DNA from: Melieria omissa
Lineage: Eukaryota > Arthropoda > Insecta > Diptera > Ulidiidae
NCBI GenBank assembly: GCA_963971225.1
Contig: OZ020267.1
Location: forward strand, 73,519,614-73,583,613
Direction of reading: 5' to 3'
DNA: 64,000 bases
The translations under genes and the position numbers were made by a program. Each line of letters opens with the position of its first letter. Positions within the stretch are counted from its first letter, which is position 1. Positions 1 to 12,300 of this stretch are shown piece after piece. A model generated the notes under the pieces. The model worked only from the letters and a program-made list of their open reading frames with translations. It had not been told where the DNA came from and did no database searches.

Positions 1-1560
1 TCATAGCACAGTTTTTGAGATATGTCAAAAAATTATGGGTATTTACCATTGTCCGTCTTCAGATCTTGTCAAAGTTGAATATATTTCTTCATGAGATCGG
101 TGTAGGTCGGCAGAGTATTGGTCGGCAGGTTTCGTGGAGCGCCAAATATCACGCACGAAACTTTGTCTCTTGTAACTGTCATCTCTTTAAAAATATAAAG
201 AAATAACTAGTAACCCTTCACTGCCCTACCTTTTTGCGCACAAGTTCAGGTACTCACCTTTTTTTTGTTTTTTTTTAATTAAATCAGATGTAACGTCACA
301 AGTTTATTTCGAATCGGTCACTTCACAAGGAAATCGTGAACATTCAACAATCATAAACAGAATTAAACTAGCGGGGTTTGCCACATTCCAACGATTAAAA
401 CACGAATTGTAATTTGTAATATTTTATTCGCTCAAACAGGACTGCTACAATAAATAACTTAAAACCCGCAAACCTAAAGCAAAGGCTACTGAGATTTATT
501 TTGGATCCTTAACTGAGTTGAAATTACGACTTTCAATTCTTTCGACGAAAGTGAAAAAAGTATTAAAAAAAATTATTTCAATTAGGTGATGGGCGATCAA
601 GGAGTTGTTAGAAACTAATATAATTTTGCAGGATTGGTACCATGGACATTTGGCACATTTCCAATATACTAGCTTCTTAAAATTTTAAAATAAATTTTTT
701 CACTCCACCCTAATGTACAATAATAAAAACATATCTCAATGGAGACATTTCAGCTTCATAAACATTCGAGTGATAATGCTAAGATAATGTTATACTTTTG
801 AAAGTACGAAACGGATACGCCCAATTCATTAAGAATTAAAGCATTCCATCACGGGAATTTCGAAACCCTAAATTAGCGGCTGTTTTTAGCAGCTCCGAAA
901 ACCCGAGGACGGATGCTTTGAAGTTCCGGAATTTTAAGTGTTAAGAAATTTGACAAATTTGTTGCCTTAATGATTAACCGATTGTTAAAAAAAAAACAAC
1001 AAGTTGTGAAAAAACAATGATTGCGGTTCGGTCCTTTATTTAATCATCTAAAAATAACTTTAGCGTCTGAGCAATTTCCTCACATTGACCTCGATCCAAC
1101 GTCGATTCTCCTCTATTCTAGCGCTCAATATTTGGGCGATGTATTTTTATATTCGATTTTACAAAGTTAGAAGTTTCAGAATATCCAAATTGACAAAACT
1201 TTGCACTAAACCATGGCTCTTATTTTCAAAAACTAAATTTTACCTTATTGGAAATTTATATAAAATTTCAAACTTACAAAAGATTAATACACTTTTTTTT
1301 GGTTTGCAATATTTTAATACGAATTTCATATAATTTTGATTAAAATATAAACCCATTTTTAATATAAAATACTGTTTAATTTCATAAAAACGACAACTTA
1401 AGAGAAAAAGTATGTGTTTATATAAAAAACTTGACTAGCTTTTATGATTTCCTGCTGAAAATGTTTAAAAAGAACGAAATGCCGAAAATTCCTGAGAAGC
1501 CGAGATTGCAGTTTTTAAATCCCAAAATCCCGGGGCATTCAAAATGCTTCGGGCTTGAAC
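1..1560. other. AT-rich intergenic DNA without a recognisable gene
   Basis: No ORF here looks coding. The longest are short and AT-driven. Two GC-richer patches, near 843-935 and 1480-1555, have similar wording around 'ccgaaaa' and 'ccggaatt' or 'cccggggc', and may be decayed repeat copies, but I cannot place boundaries. Confidence 0.4.
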
Positions 1561-1566
1561 GCTTTA

Positions 1567-1910
1567 CTAAGAATATGTGAGTCTAAGGTATTTGAATGTA
1601 ACAAAATATAAGAAGAAATAAGAAGAATGGTAAGAATAATAAGAAGATAGAAGAAGAACTACTAAGAATATGTGAGTCTCTAAAGTATTTGAATGTAAAA
1701 AAATATAAGAAGAACTAAGAAGAATGCTAAGAATAATAAGAATATAGAAGAAGAAGAAGAAGAACTACTAAAAATATGTGAGTCTCTCAGGTATTTGAAT
1801 GTAATATAAAATTAGAAGAAAGGACAAATATAAGAAGAAATAAAAAGAATTCTAAGAATAACAAGAAGATAGAAGACGAATATGTAAGAATATGTGTCTC
1901 TCAGGTATTC
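1567..1910. repeat. Tandem repeat, about 100-115 bp unit, 3-4 copies
   Basis: The anchor 'aatatgtgagtctc' followed by 'gtatttgaatgta' and an AAGAAG/AATAAG purine-rich run recurs at about 1572, 1668, 1775 and 1888. Spacing is about 96, 107 and 113 bases. Copies have diverged by indels in the (GAA)n part. Confidence 0.8.
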
Positions 1911-1959
1911 GAATGTAGCAAACTATCAAATTTTGGATAAAATCTTTTGACTTATGGTT

Positions 1960-2280
1960 TGAAAACACAAAATGACTAAATACAAAATTACTGAAATTGA
2001 AGTCTCAAAATTACAAAAGATTGAAAATAAAAAAATTTCAAACGTTCCATACGTTTGAAAACTAAATAACACAAAATGACTGAAATTGAAGTCTCAAAAT
2101 TACAAAAGGGTGGAAAAATCAATTTGGTATGTAAGGTTTGAAAAGTAAATAACACTAAATAACTAAAATTCAAGTCTTACAACTACAAAAGGTTGAAAAA
2201 AAACGTTTGAAAGCTGAGTAATACAAAATGTCTAAAATTCAGATTTAAAAATTACAAAAGGTTGGAAAAAAGAATTTAGT
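1960..2280. repeat. Tandem repeat, about 70-90 bp unit, 4 copies
   Basis: The unit runs 'aacacaaaatgactgaaatt', 'aagtctcaaaattacaaaag' and then 'gtttgaaaa'. The 'tacaaaag' anchor falls at about 2012, 2101, 2184 and 2253. This array lies directly beside the 1567-1910 array but has a different unit. Confidence 0.8.
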
Positions 2281-2842
2281 ACGCTTACATTAGAGTTCAA
2301 TTTCATTGTTTTGACTTTGAACAACTTAACTGAAGGTAGTTTTGGCATGTAAAAGCAAAAATATTTACAAATTATGGGCGTTCACCATGCCCATTTCAAC
2401 ACTAAGAGAACAACTACTATGCCACATGCAACCCTGGACCAAGGTGCTATGTAACCAACCAAATGTGTGCGCGCTGCCAAGTGCACCAGCACTCAATTGC
2501 GGCGATTTCACGCTTCTCTACTCTGACTATAAAATCTGCCGTGTAGATACTTAACTCTAATTCTGTTGTTGTTGTTGTTGTTCTAAACTCATTAGCTTTG
2601 CTATCGTTTGGCGTTCAGATAGCTGCGTCATCGGCATTGTGAAATTGTGCAAACTAAACAAAAACCGATACACACACAAACATTTGTGGAGGCGTGTGCG
2701 TGTGTGTATGTTTGTTTGTATCTATAAAAATACATTGGTCGCAGCACAGAACTATTGAAGCAACAACAGCAACACACATACAGCATGCAGAATGCCGACT
2801 GGCATTCGCATATAACGAGATTTGGCCGACAGTCAACCATGT

Positions 2843-2915
2843 GCCCGGGTAGCTCAGTCGGTAGAGCATTGGACTTTTAATCCAAGGGTCCAGGGTTCAA
2901 GTCCCTGCTCGGGCG
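2843..2915 (+). tRNA. tRNA-Lys (anticodon TTT)
   Basis: The 73-nt cloverleaf is complete. The acceptor stem GCCCGGG pairs with CTCGGGC, the discriminator base is G, the D arm is GCTC/GAGC, and the anticodon stem TTGGA/TCCAA encloses loop CTTTTAA. The anticodon TTT is at 2876-2878. The T arm is CAGGG/CCCTG with loop TTCAAGT. Internal boxes A and B are intact. No intron is present and the 3' CCA is not encoded, as expected for a eukaryotic nuclear tRNA. It lies about 450 bases upstream of the first coding exon of the chitin-binding protein gene, on the same strand. Confidence 0.97.
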
Positions 2916-2922
2916 AGTCCAC

Positions 2923-2928
2923 TTTTTT
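2923..2928 (+). terminator. RNA polymerase III T-run terminator of the tRNA-Lys gene
   Basis: A run of six T begins eight bases after the tRNA 3' end and is followed by a second, longer T-run. This is the usual Pol III stop signal. Confidence 0.85.
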
Positions 2929-3364
2929 ATTTTTTTTTTACAATTTTTTTAATTTTAAATTACATTTAATTATTAGAAATTATTTTAAGCAAAATTTGTG
3001 CAAATAGGAATTTTACTAAAAGCAAAATTGTGGCAAAATGCTAACAAAAGCTGAAATTATTGACTATTTTTTTTAGTGTTAATGATTATTACTGTTTTAT
3101 TGTTGTTGTTTTTGTTTTCCCAGGTCTTCATTTGTGTAAATAATGATGTGCAATAAATTAATTTAAATTTTTTCCATACTCTCGTTTCTTTTCATGTGAC
3201 TGAACGAACACTGTGTGCTCTATGTTGATGTTTGTTGTCGTTTTCATTGTTGCTGACGCTGGCTGATTTCGATTTTAAGCCAATTTAGTTGCTGTCGCTG
3301 ATTGTGTTTTGTAGTGCTTCCTCGTTTGCACTGTTAAATTGAGGCGTTTTGCAATCACTACAAA

Positions 3365-6300
3365 ATGTTCAATCATAATTGGCTGCTGTGGCCGGCGTTC
3401 GCTTGGCTCTTTCTGTACTATCTGACGGCAGGCATCGATGGACAGGTATGTGAATTGTTGTTTTTTATCTCATTTTGTTTGCCATTTTTGGCTGTGTTTG
3501 TATGTATTTGTTGCAGATTTTTTATTGTGATTTAATTAATTCGTTTCATGAGCCATTAGTGTGAACGTTTGACTTGACGCAGTTGCACAACTTCCGCGCC
3601 TCTCTTGTATTTTTAGTATTTTTCTTATATCTTTTTGACCATAACTAATGTCAGTTTACATTATTTGTGACCATTGCCAATTAATTAGTAGCAAGTAGTA
3701 GCACAAATTATAAGTGCTGATGCCTAAGCCAGCATTCGGTCATCGGCATAATTAGGCTGAATTTCAAACAAATTTAGAAGAATTATTTTATTGTTTTGCT
3801 ATTAAAATATGTTTAAAATTATTAAAAGGAAAATAATAGATTTAAGTGGGTTTTTTTTTTAAAGATTAATTATGAATTGAAATCAAATTGACCACTTGCC
3901 AAATCGGTGATTATGCTAGCAAATCAGTCATGCCTTGCAGAGTATTTGTGAAACTTAGCGCAAATAATTAAATTTTCCAGTTTTCTGCAGTGTTTGTTGA
4001 TTTATCCTTCTCGCTGGCCACAAGTGCCTAAAACAAAGTTGATTGATTGACTTTAATCAAATCGAGAAGTGACGAATTAGGAAATGTTTGTTGTTTATTT
4101 TGTGTTATTATATTAAATAATAATTAGCAATGATTGAGGATCATAAAAACCATTGTAATTCGGTAGTTGGATAGTTTTAATAAGCATTTTTTTTTTGTTT
4201 TGCCTATGAGGTGGAAATTTATATAAAATTAAAATTGTGCCTACCAGTTGTTGATTGTTTTTGATTTGAATACTAAAAAACATTACGTCAAGCAGTATTT
4301 GACTAAACTTAAATACGTTTTTACGTGAATATTTAGTAAAATTTGATTAGAGATGTGGTACAGAAAAAGTAAAGAGTAAACTTCAGAGACTAAATTTGAG
4401 TAGTAAGAAGACACAACTAGATCTACAATTGCACGAAAGGGTGTTTTAAAGGTTCAAAATCCCTTGAAATACTTGTTTGATGCAAAAATTATGACTGACA
4501 AATATGATTTAAAATAGAAGTGGGCTCAAAATAGTCTACAAAGCCCCATCAAAAAAGAGATTCTGCCTAGAGCAGTTTGGCTTGTTGTGATACTTTGAAG
4601 ATTGGTCTCATTTGGAGATTAGATTTCGGAGAAAAAGGAAGGGAAAAGTAAAAGGCGCCATCTCTAATCTTAGTTCAGGTAGTTCAGGGAGTTTCATAAA
4701 CAGCTTAATTGGGCCCAATACTATTTCAAACCATATTTGTCACTCATACTTTTATAACAAACAGACATTTGTGGAGTTTGCACCCTCCTTGAATGCAACA
4801 CTGATAATCTATAACCGAGATCTTTTTAAAGTATATGAAAAAACTATCTATAAATTTCTCGACAGTATCCATTGCAGCAGAAATAGCCATCGACTTGATA
4901 GTAGATGATGTTTAGATGACCTAAAGTTGGTTCTAAAGTACTTTAAATATATTTTAAAGTACATTTTAAGGCAGACAAATAAAGAGAAATATACATAAAC
5001 GATTAGATAGGCGTAGGGATAGACAGACGAACTTATATACCGACATAAGTATTAGTAAAAGGATGAATAAATGTGTGGAAGAGCAGATATATAAATGGGT
5101 AAACAGACTGGCGAGGTAGGAAAAACGGGCCAAGAAATGAACAGAAGAGAGGACATATGACCGAAAGAATAGGTGAATTGACGAATAAAGGTACAGATGG
5201 AAAGGCAATAAATGAGTTGAACAAATATACGAGTACAAACGAGCGAGTGAAGGGGCCGATGTCAGAAGGCGATAAGCGAACAGAAGATAGAGAGAGCAGG
5301 CAAAAAATTTAGATAGGTGAACGAACAGACAGGCAGTTCTACAGACAGTGGGAGGACAGACAAACATACAGCCAAAAAACAGTAAGACGAACACCCAGAT
5401 AGACAAATCTGTAGTATGACAGACAAACAGATAGACCAAAAACAGTCAGACGAAAGGACGGACGGACAGGCCTGTGGAAGGAGAGACACTCGGATAGACG
5501 AACACTCACCCAGACAGACAAGTCTGTAGTAGGACAGGCAATCAGATAGACAAAAACAGTCAGATGGAAGGACAGACACAGAGGTCTGTAGGAGAACAAA
5601 CAATTCAAAAAGATCAAAAACATTCAGAGCGAAGGACATACGGACAGGTCTATAAGAGGACAGACAATCAGACAGACACACCCATACACCCAGGCAGACA
5701 AGTCTGTAGTAGAACAGACAAACACGAGGACAGAATTGCAAATGTATAAACCAATGTTCTAATATGACTTAATGGCCTCTTTACAAAATCGAAATGTAAA
5801 ACATAGTCTTAGTCCGATTAATATTTCAAACATGCACCGTGCTGGGTGGCTGGGCTGAGTCAACAGGAAGCGATTGTGTGAAATTCGTTGTATTAATTTG
5901 TAAAACCAACACTTCAAAACATAAATTTAACCGGATTACATCGAACGCAATTTCGACCTCTGATCTTGTGGTATTAACGAAATTTTCAGCCGCACTTCCG
6001 CCGCAGTGCGCGCCTAATCTCAATCTGTACTAATGGTTGACGTGTAAAATACACAAATTTTCATGCGCACAATTTCTTTGATTAATTGCACTTGTGTCAA
6101 CAACAATAACAACAATTTCCATAAAATACTGCCCAGAATCGTAACCGAAATTATTCAATTTTGTTCATATTTCAATACAATTAGCAACGCTTTTCAGCCG
6201 CCACTCATCAGCATAATGAACACAGGTAGCTTTAAAAAACAACAACAACAATAAAAACAATACAAAAACATTAAAAAAAAAACTGGAAGTTCTAACGCCG

Positions 6301-9300
6301 TTGGCAATTTAAACCGTAACTCTTCCGTGTTTTACTTTTGTTTTTTTGCGAAGCTAAATTTTTCTTGTATTGTACAAACAAATATTTTGTTGCTGTAGAC
6401 GGCGGCGCACTGCAAATTCTCGTTGCTATCGCGACTGCTTTGCACAAAATCTTTGGTGCCGCGCTGCTGTCAACTCTTGTCTGCCTACAAAGAACCAAAC
6501 GCACACAACCAACAACAACAACAACAAGATAGAAAACAAGAATTGAAAACCGTCAACAACAATTCTTGCTGCCAAAGCAGCCATCAACGATTAATTGCTG
6601 CCCGACAGCTGACTGCCGACTGTTGGCTGCAACAGCACGGCAGCAGTTCGCAGCGATCAAGGCTCCGCGATATCGGCCACCAATTGTTCCAGCGTTCAGC
6701 ATTCAGTGCTTCTAATTATGTTTTTACGTAGCTGTCGCAAATCATGCGATACACGGACCGCCCGGCACTTGTGGCAAATTCGTTGCTGCATTTTGTCGAC
6801 GACTAATGTACTCGTACTCGCCAGTTACATCTTCATTGCCGATAGTGCACAGTAGACGCAGTCGTACAGCAAATTGTTGGCGCAAGTGACGTTCAAAGTG
6901 AGGTTATGTAATTGCAGTGGCAGTTGTTGTGGGAGTTGCCACAGCGATGCCGCTGTCGATGCGACAATAACTGGGCAACATGCAGTCAAGCAGTCGATCT
7001 GAAGTTTAAGTTTGCTTCTAACTTAGCTGACTTAACCCTTAGATGTGAATTGCTACTTTATTCAAACAATTTTCTTAATGTGATTAAAATGTTTTAGAGT
7101 ATTAACAATTAAACAAAAGCAAGAAAACCTAAAGATTCAAGGTTGAAAAACAATTTCTATAAAAATTTGAATCGTGGAAGAAAATAACAACTGAAGTATT
7201 CAATAAACCAAATGTCACAACTTTCTGAAGGATTAGTAATGAAATGCATCAGGAAACTCAAAAATGTTTTTTTGAAAACCCTTGTTTATAAAAAAAGTTC
7301 GTACCCTGGAAGAACACAACAAAAAAAAGAACTCAATAGAAGAACTCAAATACATTTTTTATTGTGATGAAAAGGTTTTAAAGTCCTAAGAATTGCACAA
7401 AAACGATAGGAAACTCAACTATATTTTGTTGAAAAACCCATCCAATTAAAAAATGGTTCGCACCCTGGAAAAAGAACTCAATAGAAGAACTCAATAGAAG
7501 AATTCAATAGAAGAACTCAATACAAGAACTCAATAAAACATATGTGGCAATTTTCTGAACACATGCAAAAAATTTTCTTCATGTGTTGAAAAGGTTTCAA
7601 ATTACTAAAAAATGCACCAGAAAACTAAAATATATTTTGTTGAAAACCCCATCTTAAAAAAAACTTTCGCACTCTGGAAAAACAAGTAAAACAATTCAAT
7701 AAAGCCAATGTGGCCATTTTCTGACCGAATCTGAAGAATTTTCTTAATGTGATGAAAAGATTTAAACGTATTAAAGAAAAAAGCCAAAAAGCGCCAGGAA
7801 TAAAAGCGCTTATAAAAAAAACCTTCAAAACCAACAACAAAAAATACTCAACAGACCAAATGAAGCTATTTTCTTATTCAATATTTATGGATTTGGAATT
7901 TTTTACTTTCGTTTGAAATAATATTGGGTTGGGGAAAAAGTATTGAGCATTTTTTAATCAAAATTCACATCATTTCTTTTAATTAAAAAACATTTTATTA
8001 CTCCATTCTTAGTCTTTTCGACAACCTTCTCTCATTTTTCGGCCAGAACCATTATTCTCTTGGAAAATTCCTGGGTTTTATCCTTGAAAAACTGGTCCAA
8101 GTGCCTTCCGCAGTCCTCTTTTGAGACCAAATTTTTTCCAGCAAGAGCGTGTTGAAGAGATCTGAACAAATGGTAATCTGAGGATGCAATGTCAGGACTA
8201 AACGGTCGATGCATTTAAACTTCCCAACCAAAGTCCTTTAGTTTTTGGCGGGACAACAAAGATGTGTGTGGTCTAGCGTTGTCGTGATGAAACACAACAC
8301 CTTTCCTGTTGATCACTTCCGGCCTCGTTTTCCAATTTTTTACTTCAACCGCTTTGATTGGTGGCAGTAGAGGTTGGAATCAATGGTTTGGCCAGGCGGT
8401 AGTAGCTCGTAATGGATTATACCATTGTAGTCTCACCAAACGTGCAACATCACCTTCCTTGTCGTCAATCCTGGTTTTGACACCGTTTTTGGAGCTTCAT
8501 CCTTTTTGCACCAAGACCGTTTTCGAACAACATTATCGTATGTGTACTTTTCAGCATCTGTTACCACACGTTTCAAAAATGGCTAGATTTCGAATTCGAT
8601 TTGAATCGCAAATGGAAACTCGGGCCATTACATTTTTTTCACTTAATTCATGAGGCACCCAAACATCGAGTTGCTTTTTGAAACCAACTTTATGAAAGTG
8701 GTTCAAAACGGTTTTGTGATCGATGTTTAGTTCCTTAGTGATATCATGACTGCTTACATGACGGTCTTCTTGAACCTTAGCCCATAATTTCACAGAGTTT
8801 TTCGGGGATGGGTCGACCAGAGCAAGGAGCATCTTTCACTTCCAAATTTCCAGATCGAAAGCGAGCAAGCGAGCGAGTATCTTCACCATAAACAGCACAA
8901 ATCTTTTCACACGCCTGTGCCGCGTTCTTTCCTTTGTCGCAGTAAAATGTAAAATTTTTTTTCCGAAATTTCACTCATGTTTGCTTTACAATAACTTTTA
9001 ACTCGACGCACAAATCTCAATAAAATTTCGCAATTATTAGGCTGATTTGTTTCTTGTCAAGCAAAAATTTACTAGATGTAGCTAACCGTTGCAAAGCTAT
9101 TACACTTTAAAGTCAAGTGAACAGAAAAACGCTCAATACTTTTTCCCCAACCTAATACATTTATAACTACATTTCCTTAAGAATTCGTATGCCAATTGTT
9201 TCTGTTCAATTTCGAAGAATAATATTGTTTTGGTATATCTATTCTCACCCATTTTACAACTCACATTTTCCCATTCAAATCAATATTCAATAACATTTAT

Positions 9301-12300
9301 TTACACCAAAGCTTCTGTAAAATTTTTCCACTAAACAGTACTTATTTTTTTATTAATTATTGCACTTTTTTACAACAAGAAAATGACATATGAGCTAAGT
9401 TTCGTTCGTAATTCTACTCATAGGTTTCTCACATTAGTGGGCGTGATTTATTTAACGCTTAGAAAAATTAGAAAAATTTATGATCGCCAATTAGTTATGG
9501 GGAGTTGATTGATTCTGTAACTACCGAGTTGAATGCTTCTTCATTAATTGTCATAAATTTGAGCCATTTGTCAAGTCAGATAATAAGTTTTCTTGCTAGG
9601 AAAAGTTTAACGAGTGGGTTTTTGTATCTAGTAAATTCCTTCACTTCTATGGATTCGATTTTTTAGAAGCACAAAATTTGTCATTGTCCGTAGTTAGCTT
9701 GAAGTCTTCATAATGCTTATGAAGTTTCATTTAAGTTTAATTTTTGAGAGTTAAGCTTCTCTACCCTCATGAAGAAAATCCAACGTATACTAACCTAACG
9801 TAACGTATACTAACCTCAAGTAGTAGAACATTCATATAACAGCCTAAAAAGGGATCAGCTCATAAAGTAATATTTCTCATTAAGTGAAGTCTGAAAGAGC
9901 AGCGGAGATTACAAAGCAGTAGAAACGAAACAGCACTTCCTAAGACAATGCTCAGCTCTTTAAAAAGGAAACTAACTTTGCAAAACCCAGATAAACTTTC
10001 GTTACTCTCCATCAATACTACCGATTTAAATTTAAAGTCAGATGATTCCAAAGTCAGATGATTCCATGGTCCCAAAATTGTAGCACAGTATTACCGAAAT
10101 CATCACTGGGCCATCTTTGTGCTCAAAAAGTTAAATTTTTGTTCAAAAAATGTCTGAATTAGTTGCAAAAATATGAAAAAAGTAGAAACGAGCCAACACT
10201 TCCTAAACCACTGCTTGGGTGCTTAGGAATGTCAATTATGTAGCCTGGGGTCAAGGTTTCTATTTCTCAAAAGCTCGCATCTATGCTTTTTTATTTAAAT
10301 ATTATAACTCAAGGAAGTCTGGCCTAGGCATCTGAAACTAGTGAAAATGACACTCAACTGTAGGCAATATTAATGTATTGACCAGAGTGCAGTTATAATT
10401 GATTATTAAAAAAAAAAATGTGTTGCTTGATTGATTGAGCACGATTAAGGAAATATTTAATTGATTCCTTAACACTTCGACACGTTTGACAGTTAGTTGC
10501 ATGAGTTAAACCCGCCAGCAAAACAACTGACGATAGCTTTACTTCCCCCATTCATCAGCATAATTAATTTACATTTAATTATATATATCTATCATTAACA
10601 ATTAAATTATAATTATTGAGTTTCAACTTTAATTCGAATGCGAAAATTTAAAAGATGCGCGCAAAACTACCGTTATGCGGCACCTGCCCATCATTCAAGT
10701 CTAGTCGCCAATAATTAAAAAAAAACAACAACACAAATGCCTAGAATATATAAAAGATAACAACAACGACTACATTTAATTACCGTTAGTTGATATCGAA
10801 TGATTCATTTGCGAATCGTTGTTGTGCAATTTGTATGCAAATTATTGCGTCCAAGCTGAGACAAGTTATTGGAATTTTCGGCATCAAATTATAAACAACC
10901 TAACAACAAAAACAATAAATCGCACTAAATGCAAATATTTACGCAAATGTATTTATAATTTTTGCTGCCCAATACTTGTAGGACTTTTTTTTCGGCTGTA
11001 AAAATTGTTCAAATTTGCGCGTCGCACAGCGACGACGACCTGACGGCAGATTGGCGCAAAGATCGATGAGTTGAGCATTAATTAAATGCAAAATTAATAC
11101 AACATATTAGCGAAAACAATGAACTCATGTATTCAACTTTTTTACTTTGCTGAATTTTATTCATTGCTAATTTGGTTAATGTGCCATTGAAACGTGAGGA
11201 AAGTATGCAAATCTTTTCCCGGCTATGTAATCTGCATACAATGTAAGATAGCGAAGATGTCATGAAGATTCAATGATTTCTGGTTTTGTTGTTTACAAAC
11301 TTGAAAAGAAATGTTTAAGCTACAAATAAATGTATAAATAAATCAATATATAAATCAGTAAAAGGACATGAGACCCATTCTGATCGTTTGATGTGATAGC
11401 GATACCTTAGTTGTTCAACTCTTGATAATTTCTTTTAAATTAATGTGCATAGTGTGCCAATAAATCTTCTAATCTAAATTTTTATATTACGAAATATTAT
11501 TGCTCTGCAAATGGCTCTGAAATTTTACGGTAAAGACAACAACAACAATTTCCAGACCGAATTCTCTCCCAAAATTGATCATCAAAATAGTACAATTTCA
11601 CGCCGTGTGATTTGTTTCTTAGGAGTTTTGTAAAATTGTTAGTCTACACAAATAAACCACAAACAATTTCTGAACTCAAGGTACATCTCTGTCAACATGT
11701 CATCGATAAACGGAAATGAACAAAGACCTGTGATTAGAGACGCGTGGCAATTATACCAATAATTTATAATTAATCGGAAGTTGTGTACCTTTCAACTTTG
11801 TTTAGTGACTAAATGACAGCATAGTTAATCTTTAAGGAAATAATAAGAAGATAAGGGGGTGTATGATTTTAATCATTGTTTATAAAAACAATATTTTTAT
11901 ACTTGAACTTTGTCGTTTTGACTAGGTTTGCTCATTTCCTCATGATTTCTTAGTTGTAGTTTCAGCGAGCAAAGGATTTAGATGAACCCAATAAGAGAGA
12001 AGACCTGACTGTTCAGAGTATATATTTTTTAATTTTTTTTAAATTTTTTATACAATGTGCATTTTAAGTAAACCCAAAATTTGCTGGATTGATTTAACTA
12101 ATATTAATTTTTTTTTAGTTTTTAGTTAAATATCAATAATTAATTAATTTTTAATTATTGATTTATTTTATTGAACTAACTAATTCACTAATTAATTCAA
12201 TGAATAATTAATTAATTATAAATTAATTATTTATTTTTTATAAATACTAGTTTACTAATTTTTAATTATTGATTTATTTTATTTAACTAACTAATTCATT

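Noticed and set aside
4966..5439. 157-codon minus-strand frame, Leu/Cys/Ser-rich, looking like a membrane protein
   Set aside because: It lies in the GACA/GATA minisatellite, and the same pattern appears in two overlapping frames.
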